Shown here in pieces: positions 1 through 5,012 of a stretch of DNA of 6,319 nucleotides. Location: assembly GCA_963582345.1 (NCBI GenBank), contig CAUZSN010000146.1, positions 1 to 6,319 on the forward strand. Direction: 5' to 3'. Each line of letters begins with the position of its first letter. Positions within the stretch are counted from its first letter, which is position 1. The position numbers and the translations under genes were made by a program. This DNA is from CAUZSN01 sp963582345. GTDB taxonomy: Bacteria > Planctomycetota > Planctomycetia > Planctomycetales > Planctomycetaceae. The notes below the pieces were generated by a model. It ran no database searches, had not been told where the DNA came from, and saw nothing but the letters and a program-made list of their open reading frames with translations.

Positions 1-59
1 AAGTGTGATGTAAGCATAATCGGCTCATCTACCTTGAGCCAGCGGGAGCGATCTGAGCA
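1..59 (+). other. Leader of the first glycosyltransferase gene: hairpin, RBS and possible upstream gene tail
   Basis: A six-base-pair hairpin (GGCTCA at 22-27 pairing with TGAGCC at 35-40, seven-base loop) lies just before a Shine-Dalgarno-like GGGAG at 44-48, which sits 11 bases before the GTG start at 60. No T-run follows the hairpin, so it does not look like an intrinsic terminator. CATAAT at 15-20 matches five of six bases of a sigma70 -10 box, but its -35 partner would lie outside the window. Frame 1 is open from base 1 to a TAG at 76-78, so the tail of an upstream gene could overlap the start of the next one by about 19 bases. Its roughly 25 residues are too few to recognise. Confidence 0.35.
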
Positions 60-1526
60 GTGGCAAGACTTCGATTAGAACCTGTCCTCGTAGCAACATT
101 ATTACTAACCGCCCTCATTCTGCGCTGCGGTGCGTTGTTGATTTTCAGCAGTCACCTGCAGGAAGATCGCGATGCTTATCTGACAATCGCAGGGCAACTT
201 GCCCAAGGTCGTGGCTATTGCGATCCGATCACACAACGCGCAACCGCTTTCCGTCCACCCGTTTACACAATCATTTTGGTCCCGATTACACGGCTAGCGC
301 ATCCCGAAATGGGTATTGCACTGCTGCACGCAGTTTTAGGAACCGCGACGGTTTTCTTGACGCTGACTCTTGGACGACGGCTTGGATTCAAATGGTGTGC
401 ATACTTAGCAGCTTTGTTGGTCGCCGTCGATCCGCTATTGTTGCAGTACACAACATTTCCCATGACCGAGACGATTTTCACATTTCTCGTGACCCTGCTG
501 CTGGCTGTAGTAATTGAGAAAGAGAATACACGGGATAGGTCCGACTTGTGTGATGCGCCGGGGATCGATCGCGGACTGATCAGGCCGTTCCGACCAACGA
601 AACCTATCCTATTTTGTCTACGGCGGGAATTCGGCATTGGAGTCATTTTTGGCCTTTGTGCACTCTGCCGACCCACAATTTGGGCATTTGGTTTAATGAC
701 GGCTTTCTGGTGGTGCTGCCGTGTGGCGAGGGAGAACAAACCGGACAGGATCAATTTGAGCGCAACACCGGGCGCCGACCGCAGATTGGCCGGACCGGTC
801 CGGCAAGTCAGTTATGTCCAGTTTTTTCTCGCAAAGATACCTTGGTCGATGCTTTTGGCTACAACACTGACCGTGTCACCTTGGCTGGTGAGAAACTTTG
901 TTGTGATGGGCACTCCCATTCTAACGACCACCCACGGCGGCTATACATTGTTGCTGGGAAACAATCCCGTCTTCTACCGTGAAGTCGTCAGAAAACCTTG
1001 GGGAACCGTCTGGGACGATGCCAGTCCAGATGCGACTCACCAGACCTGGTACCAGGCCGTGGCAAAGCAGATGGAACAAGAGCTTCCTATCACAGCGAGC
1101 GAAATCGACCGCGACCGATGGACGTATCGACGGGCTTGGCAGAACATCAAGAACGAACCCAGTCTTTTCATCCGTGCATGTTGTCTCCGATTCCGGCGTT
1201 TTTGGCACGTCGCACCATTGGGACGATCGGCCAAGTCGGTACCTGTCATGGCGCAACATGCTGTGCGACTGTTCTACGTCTTTGTTACCATCGGATTTCT
1301 CCTGGGAATAGTACGGTTGAAATGGGCTGAATCGTCTCGCTGGTTGCCACTGGCGCTGCTGTTGACCAGTTTTACGTTGGTTCATCTATTTTTTTGGTCC
1401 AATATGCGAATGCGAGCCCCGCTGATTCCTGTCATTGCATTACTTGCAGCTTATGGTTTTGGTGGCTGGTTCTGCAAGAAACGAGATGTCAGATTCAGCG
1501 AACGAAAGCTCAAAGTCGGTGACTGA
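60..1526 (+). CDS. ArnT/GT39-like multi-spanning membrane glycosyltransferase
   Basis: The 488-residue protein looks like a GT-C fold glycosyltransferase of the inner membrane. This class transfers sugar from a polyprenyl-phosphate donor to a lipid or protein on the periplasmic face. Visible marks: a membrane segment at about 8-29; an acidic first outer loop with E35, D36 and D38 (the usual place of the catalytic aspartate), followed by YLTIAGQLAQGRGY and the FRPPVY motif at 64-69; membrane segments at about 85-103, 110-130 and 133-152; TET at 136-138; GLCALCRP at 198-205; PWLVRN at 274-279; GGYTLLLGNNPVFY at 293-306; and a C-terminal membrane pair ending in RAPLIPVIALLAAYG (452-466). The motif order matches GT39/ArnT-type proteins. 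Acceptor and sugar cannot be told from sequence. The GTG start at 60 is supported by GGGAG at 44-48 and by placing a short basic N-terminus before the first membrane helix. The oddity is two related ~24-residue segments (155-178 and 225-248) in polar loops where relatives usually have short linkers. Confidence 0.85.
   Translation: MARLRLEPVLVATLLLTALILRCGALLIFSSHLQEDRDAYLTIAGQLAQGRGYCDPITQRATAFRPPVYTIILVPITRLAHPEMGIALLHAVLGTATVFLTLTLGRRLGFKWCAYLAALLVAVDPLLLQYTTFPMTETIFTFLVTLLLAVVIEKENTRDRSDLCDAPGIDRGLIRPFRPTKPILFCLRREFGIGVIFGLCALCRPTIWAFGLMTAFWWCCRVARENKPDRINLSATPGADRRLAGPVRQVSYVQFFLAKIPWSMLLATTLTVSPWLVRNFVVMGTPILTTTHGGYTLLLGNNPVFYREVVRKPWGTVWDDASPDATHQTWYQAVAKQMEQELPITASEIDRDRWTYRRAWQNIKNEPSLFIRACCLRFRRFWHVAPLGRSAKSVPVMAQHAVRLFYVFVTIGFLLGIVRLKWAESSRWLPLALLLTSFTLVHLFFWSNMRMRAPLIPVIALLAAYGFGGWFCKKRDVRFSERKLKVGD
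522..593 (+). repeat. Degenerate in-frame repeat, copy A, inside the glycosyltransferase gene
   Basis: Copy A encodes residues 155-178 (E-N-x-x-D-R-x-x-L-x-x-x-P-G-x-D-R-x-L-x-x-P-x-R). It aligns without gaps to copy B at 732-803: by hand count, 47 of 72 bases and 12 of 24 residues agree. The spacing between copies is exactly 210 bases, so both are read in the same frame. Weaker likeness continues about 27 bases downstream, ending in shared T-rich sequence (F-x-L in both). Copy A has an 8-base palindrome, GATCGATC, at 563-570. It sits in a polar loop between membrane segments, where an insertion would do least harm. It may be an old mobile or expanding repeat, or a structural duplication within the protein. 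Confidence 0.6.
732..803 (+). repeat. Degenerate in-frame repeat, copy B, inside the glycosyltransferase gene
   Basis: Copy B encodes residues 225-248 and pairs with copy A at 522-593. The shared residues are E-N, D-R, L, P-G, D-R, L, P and R in identical spacing. Its 3' end forms most of a perfect 16-base palindrome (789-804). Copy A has only a decayed version at the matching place (579-594). Like copy A it lies in a polar loop directly after a membrane segment and before a lysine-containing stretch leading into the next one. Agreement is spread over all three codon positions, which fits either nucleotide-level descent from one element or an old duplication. Confidence 0.6.
789..804. repeat. 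Perfect 16-bp palindrome GCCGGACCGGTCCGGC
   Basis: Bases 789-804 equal their own reverse complement over all 16 positions; the next outer pair (788 G, 805 A) does not match. The palindrome lies within the coding sequence at the end of repeat copy B. Intragenic repeated elements in some bacteria have palindromic ends, so it may be the better-kept end of an inserted element. Chance is less likely than for a short site, but in GC-rich codons it cannot be excluded. Confidence 0.8.
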
Positions 1527-1594
1527 ACGTATCTTTAAACTTAATAAGTACTTACAAACCGGCGGTGTCTTCAAACACGCATCCGCACCCATTA

Positions 1595-1624
1595 TTGACA
1601 CCCAAGCGAAAACCTACCTATAAT
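1595..1624 (+). promoter_or_regulatory. Consensus sigma70-type promoter upstream of the LptD-like gene
   Basis: TTGACA at 1595-1600 and TATAAT at 1619-1624 are both perfect six-of-six matches to the housekeeping sigma factor consensus, separated by 18 bases. Transcription would begin near 1631. That leaves a leader of about 110 bases to the ATG at 1744, or about 200 bases to the GTG at 1834. The promoter lies in the 217-base gap after the first glycosyltransferase gene, with no clear intrinsic terminator between them. It implies that the LptD-like gene can be expressed strongly and independently of the gene before it. Confidence 0.75.
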
Positions 1625-1743
1625 CCCCGCCCAGTTTCGGCAATTCGGTGCGCTAAATTCATTCACAGTAGCGTATTTCGATGATGGCAGATATGGTCCC
1701 AATTTGTCGCGCCGCCGAAAAATGACGCAACTAACTTTTGTAA

Positions 1744-4700
1744 ATGAACGAGACGAACACATCGACCAAATGTTCTGACAAATCCACGCTTCCAACATTC
1801 ACTTCCAATGCGCTACGCACTTCGGGAGAGCCCGTGTTGGGCCTGACGACCGTCCTATATAATCGGATTCTGTCCGCTACATTCGCCGCCATCATCATCG
1901 TGACGGCTGTCTGTTTCATGCGCAGCGATCTTCGCGGTCAAACCCGCATCGAGGGTCCGACGGACCGCGATCCCATTGCCGTCGTGGCCGATTTTTCCCG
2001 CGAATGGAAGGATGAGGACGGTCGGGACGTGGCCGCGCTACGTGGCCGATGTCAAATCGTTCAGGGTGACGCGACACTTCGCGCACAGAAAATGGTCGTC
2101 TGGCGGACGAGCGATGATGGTTTCAATCGTCTGGTCGTCTATCTGGAAGATGACGTTCAACTGGAACGTCCCGGTCGGACGCTTAGTCAATCGTCTTTGT
2201 TCATTCATCTGGTCACGCGGGCTGGGGTCACATTTGAGGTCCGTCAGCGACTGGCGAGGGATTCCGGTGCCGTTGATGCGCTGTTTCGGCGCGCTGCCTA
2301 CCGTAGAAATGTAGTTCAAAAGGGTTTTCTGACGCAAACTCAGTTGGTACGTCCTCCTGATAGCAGCACCCAGGCCGAATGGCGCAGTCTGCAAGTCCAA
2401 TCATCTTCGGACCAACTGCGACGAATTCGGATTTCGCCGCGCAGCGCGGTCCCCTATCACTTCAAGAGCGAAATGTCGACAACCACCACGCCACCTGAGC
2501 AAATCTCGATTCTGACCGGAGGCGTAAATCTGTTAATCGACGGCGGCGACCAATTGGAAACCGTGGACCTGACCGCCGACAACATCGTCATTTGGACGGA
2601 ACCAGTCAACGCCGAAGAGTTCAAGGACAAGGGCGAGACATTGCAGTCCGGCGAAGCTTCATTTCAGGTCTACTTGGAAGGCAACATCTTCGTGCGGCAA
2701 GGTCAGAACGTGACCCGCGCATCGCATGCGTTTTATGACGCCCGAGAAGACCGGGCACTTCTGCGGAACGCCGAAATTAAGGCATACATCCCCGCACTGA
2801 AGGGCAACCTACGTATACGCGCAGATCAAATTCGTCAACTGTCGCAAAAGTCGTTTCACGCTCAACGTGCGTGGATTACGACCAGTAAATTCGGCAAACC
2901 CGGGTATCGCTTGCAGGCCAGTGACGTGTTCCTGGAGCATCGCTATGCGAATCCCTGGCTCGGTTCGCATCCAGGCACAATCGATCCAATGACTGGCGCG
3001 CTCATCGTCGAAGAGATCCCGTGGGTCACAACGCTAAACAACACATTCTTGATCAACGATTTTCCACTTATGTTTGCTCCGCATTTGAGTGGTCCGGCCG
3101 AGGACCCAAATATTCCACTGCGAAAACTCACGGTCGAACATGACCACATTTTTGGTGGACAGGTGAAGACGACCTGGAACATCTTCAAACTGCTCGGTCG
3201 CGATGCTCCCCAAGGCGTCGACTGGAATTTGCAATTGGACTATCTAACCGACAAGGGACCGGCCATTGGTACATCAAGCGAATATCAGGGGGCCGACCTG
3301 CTTGGGATTCCCGGAACGTACTCGGGAAAAGCCTTGGGCTATTACATCCACGACGATGGAACAGACAACCTTGGTCAAGACCGACGCAATCTTGTGCCCA
3401 AAAAAACTGACCGGCGACGTGCCCTGTTGCGGTTCCGAAATAACTTACCCGATAACTTGACCCTGTTCAGCGAAATCGGTTTTATCTCAGACCGCAACTT
3501 TTTGGAACAGTACTACGAAAGGGAATTTGACGAGGGTAAAGATAATGAAACACTGTTGTACTTGAAACAACAGAGTGACGTTTGGGCTTGGACCCTACTC
3601 GTACGGCCGCAAATAAACGATTTCTCCAACACAACAGAATGGTATCCGCGTGGCGATTCGTACGTGCTTTCGCAGCCGTTATTTGGCGGTCTGGTCACTT
3701 GGAGCACTCATACGTCGGTCGGCCTGGGCAAGCTGCGGCCCGGCGATGCGCCCTCCGATCCCGCTGATGTGTTTACGCCGTTGCCGTTCATCGCCAATGT
3801 GGGTGGCGGAGTACTAATGTCGCGCCACGAACTGAATCTTCCGTTGAACGTTGGTCCGATTCATTTGGTTCCGTATCTGCTTGGAGAAGGCGCTTTTTGG
3901 AGTGAAGGTCTGAATGGAAACGATGTCGATCGATTCATTGGCAGTACGGGCGTTCGCAGCAGCATTATGTTTTGGAAAGTCTTTCCACATGTGTGCAGCC
4001 GAATCTTCAACCTGAACGGTTTAGCACACAAGATGATCTTCGAAGCGGACTACTCGTTGATTGATTCGACCCAGAGTTTGGCAAATATTGCTCAGTATAA
4101 TGAATTTGACGACAATGCTCAGGAACGATTTCGAGAACGATTTCCTATCAACACGTTCGGGGGAGTAGTACCGACGGTGTACGAACCACGATTTTACGCT
4201 GTCCGTAACGGCACAGGGTCGAGCGTGACCGCGCCCTATTACGAACTGATCGATGATCAGCAGGTTTTTCGGCTGCGCTGGCGTCAACGCTTGCAAACGA
4301 AAGTCGGTCCACCCGAACGGTTACGAATCAAAGATTGGATGACGCTCGATCTAGAAGCTTCCTACTTCCCCGACCCAACACGCGACAACTTCGGTGAGCC
4401 GTTCGGACTGCTTGGTGGCCGTTACCGTTGGTACATTGGCGACCGCACCAGCCTGCTGGCTGACGCTTACTACGATCTGTTCGACGACGCTCCGCAATTG
4501 TGGAATGCCGGGGTCGTGAGTCAACGCGGCACACGCGGCAGCGTCTACGCAGGTCTGCGGCAGGTCAAAGGCACCGGAATCAACAGCAGTATCCTGACTG
4601 CCAGCTGTAGCTATGCAATGAGTTCCAAATGGATCTCGACGTTGGGCACGGCATACGATCTGGGCGAACATCGCAACCGCGGACAATCTTTGACGATTAC

Positions 4701-4848
4701 CCGAGTCGGTGCCGATTTTCTGATCCACGTCGGAGCTAATCTCGACGCAAGCAAAGGCAACACCGGCATCGCCGTTTCCATCGAACCTCGCTTTGGTCCC
4801 TTTGATGCGTCGTCCACGCAGTTGAGTTCGTTACTCGGGACACAGTAA
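1744..4848 (+). CDS. lptD: LptD/OstA-like outer-membrane LPS assembly protein, planctomycete type
   Basis: LptD inserts lipopolysaccharide or a similar glycolipid into the outer leaflet of the outer membrane, receiving it over a periplasmic bridge of OstA-fold (LptA-like) beta-jellyroll domains. At 1034 residues this protein is longer than the ~780 of E. coli LptD. Residues 37-66 hold a signal-type segment (LYNR, hydrophobic 42-59, cleavage probably near GQ at 65-66). OstA-like strands follow at about 75-140 (LRGRCQIVQGDATLRAQKMVVW) and 250-345 (ILTGGVNL, TADNIVIW, YLEGNIFVRQG). Residues 350-400 (LRIRADQIRQL, QRAWITTSKFGKPGYRLQAS) resemble the LptD segment before the barrel. From about 425 to the end is a long beta-rich region of alternating aromatic and polar strands, including INDFPLMFAPHLSG and DRTSLLADAYYDLFDD. 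The three non-signal cysteines (C103, C751, C955) include no vicinal pair. The ATG at 1744 has no Shine-Dalgarno sequence. GTG at 1834 (residue 31) has GGGAGAG just upstream and would give a 1004-residue protein with a normal signal peptide. Confidence 0.82.
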   Translation: MNETNTSTKCSDKSTLPTFTSNALRTSGEPVLGLTTVLYNRILSATFAAIIIVTAVCFMRSDLRGQTRIEGPTDRDPIAVVADFSREWKDEDGRDVAALRGRCQIVQGDATLRAQKMVVWRTSDDGFNRLVVYLEDDVQLERPGRTLSQSSLFIHLVTRAGVTFEVRQRLARDSGAVDALFRRAAYRRNVVQKGFLTQTQLVRPPDSSTQAEWRSLQVQSSSDQLRRIRISPRSAVPYHFKSEMSTTTTPPEQISILTGGVNLLIDGGDQLETVDLTADNIVIWTEPVNAEEFKDKGETLQSGEASFQVYLEGNIFVRQGQNVTRASHAFYDAREDRALLRNAEIKAYIPALKGNLRIRADQIRQLSQKSFHAQRAWITTSKFGKPGYRLQASDVFLEHRYANPWLGSHPGTIDPMTGALIVEEIPWVTTLNNTFLINDFPLMFAPHLSGPAEDPNIPLRKLTVEHDHIFGGQVKTTWNIFKLLGRDAPQGVDWNLQLDYLTDKGPAIGTSSEYQGADLLGIPGTYSGKALGYYIHDDGTDNLGQDRRNLVPKKTDRRRALLRFRNNLPDNLTLFSEIGFISDRNFLEQYYEREFDEGKDNETLLYLKQQSDVWAWTLLVRPQINDFSNTTEWYPRGDSYVLSQPLFGGLVTWSTHTSVGLGKLRPGDAPSDPADVFTPLPFIANVGGGVLMSRHELNLPLNVGPIHLVPYLLGEGAFWSEGLNGNDVDRFIGSTGVRSSIMFWKVFPHVCSRIFNLNGLAHKMIFEADYSLIDSTQSLANIAQYNEFDDNAQERFRERFPINTFGGVVPTVYEPRFYAVRNGTGSSVTAPYYELIDDQQVFRLRWRQRLQTKVGPPERLRIKDWMTLDLEASYFPDPTRDNFGEPFGLLGGRYRWYIGDRTSLLADAYYDLFDDAPQLWNAGVVSQRGTRGSVYAGLRQVKGTGINSSILTASCSYAMSSKWISTLGTAYDLGEHRNRGQSLTITRVGADFLIHVGANLDASKGNTGIAVSIEPRFGPFDASSTQLSSLLGTQ
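1824..1836 (+). promoter_or_regulatory. Shine-Dalgarno-like site and alternative GTG start of the LptD-like gene
   Basis: GGGAGAG at 1824-1830 is followed by three bases and GTG at 1834-1836, in frame with the LptD-like gene; a TTG follows at 1837. The GGAG core is five bases from GTG and eight from TTG, both workable spacings. The 30 residues removed (rich in T, S, N and K) are polar and have no hydrophobic core. The shortened protein would begin V-L-G-L-T-T-V-L-Y-N-R and run straight into the hydrophobic segment. The ATG at 1744 has only CTAACTTTTGTAA before it. Confidence 0.5.
4123..4146 (+). repeat. 12-bp tandem duplication in the LptD-like barrel region
   Basis: GAACGATTTC occurs at 4123-4132 and again at 4135-4144, separated by GA, so a 12-base unit is present twice with ten of twelve bases alike. 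In the protein it gives ERFRERFP, starting at residue 794, probably in a surface or periplasmic loop of the barrel because the stretch is strongly charged. The in-frame length means it does not disturb the gene. Confidence 0.6.
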
Positions 4849-4869
4849 AGGAATGAACTGCTCCGGGAC

Positions 4870-4918
4870 TGAACACCGCCTATTTCTCTTCTTTCCAGTC
4901 AGTGCTTTTGGCGGTTCA
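4870..4918. other. Imperfect inverted repeat after the LptD-like gene
   Basis: TGAACACCGCC at 4870-4880 can pair with GGCGGTTCA at 4910-4918. This gives a CCGCC/GGCGG stem, a two-base bulge and a TGAA/TTCA stem, closed by a 29-base pyrimidine-rich loop. It starts 22 bases after the stop codon. There is no T-run after it, so it is not a standard intrinsic terminator. It could be a transcript 3' structure or chance. Confidence 0.3.
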
Positions 4919-4937
4919 ATGACAATGCCTGTTTAAT
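4908..4937 (+). promoter_or_regulatory. Weak promoter candidate upstream of the second membrane protein
   Basis: TTGGCG at 4908-4913 (four of six bases of the -35 consensus) and TTTAAT at 4932-4937 (five of six of the -10 consensus) are 18 bases apart. Transcription would start near 4944, about 70 bases before the ATG at 5013. This is much weaker than the promoter at 1595-1624. The -35 overlaps the right arm of the inverted repeat at 4910-4918. It is a pattern match only. Confidence 0.3.
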
Positions 4938-4960
4938 ACGGTGGAGGTAGCTTCTACCGT
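4938..4960 (+). other. Small hairpin with two alternative pairings in the leader of the second membrane protein
   Basis: GGTAG at 4946-4950 pairs with CTACC at 4954-4958 across a three-base loop. ACGGT at 4938-4942 can instead pair with ACCGT at 4956-4960. The two pairings share bases 4956-4958, so they exclude each other. It lies 50 to 75 bases before the start codon. Stems are only five base pairs, so the structure is weak. Confidence 0.3.
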
Positions 4961-4963
4961 CAA

Positions 4964-4992
4964 TTGAGACGCAGGTCTTTGCATTTGAGACG
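4964..4992. repeat. Direct repeat pair TTGAGACG with 21-bp period
   Basis: TTGAGACG occurs at 4964-4971 and 4985-4992, with starts 21 bases apart, which is two turns of B-form DNA. Such same-face spacing is typical of sites bound cooperatively by a regulator. The pair lies 21 bases before the ATG at 5013, downstream of the candidate promoter at 4908-4937, a place where a repressor would act. No known regulator can be assigned, and an 8-base repeat can arise by chance. Confidence 0.4.
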
Positions 4993-5012
4993 TCAGTAAA
5001 CTGTAGATAACA

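Noticed and set aside
263..754. 163-residue open frame on the minus strand
   Set aside because: It is antisense to the first glycosyltransferase. Its basic, low-complexity composition looks like the shadow of a hydrophobic coding sequence.
921..1385. 154-residue open frame on the minus strand
   Set aside because: It is antisense to the C-terminal half of the first glycosyltransferase, with no recognisable domain and no start signal.
1545..1554. TAAGTACTTA palindrome after the first gene, considered as a terminator
   Set aside because: It is ten AT-rich bases with no loop and no following T-run, so it is too weak for a terminator.
1681..1725. 14-codon upstream open frame in the leader of the LptD-like gene
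   Set aside because: It has ATG and TGA but no Shine-Dalgarno sequence, and the peptide has no leader-peptide pattern such as runs of one amino acid.
1592..1798. 68-residue minus-strand frame across the promoter region
   Set aside because: It overlaps the consensus promoter and the start of the LptD-like gene, and its product resembles nothing known.
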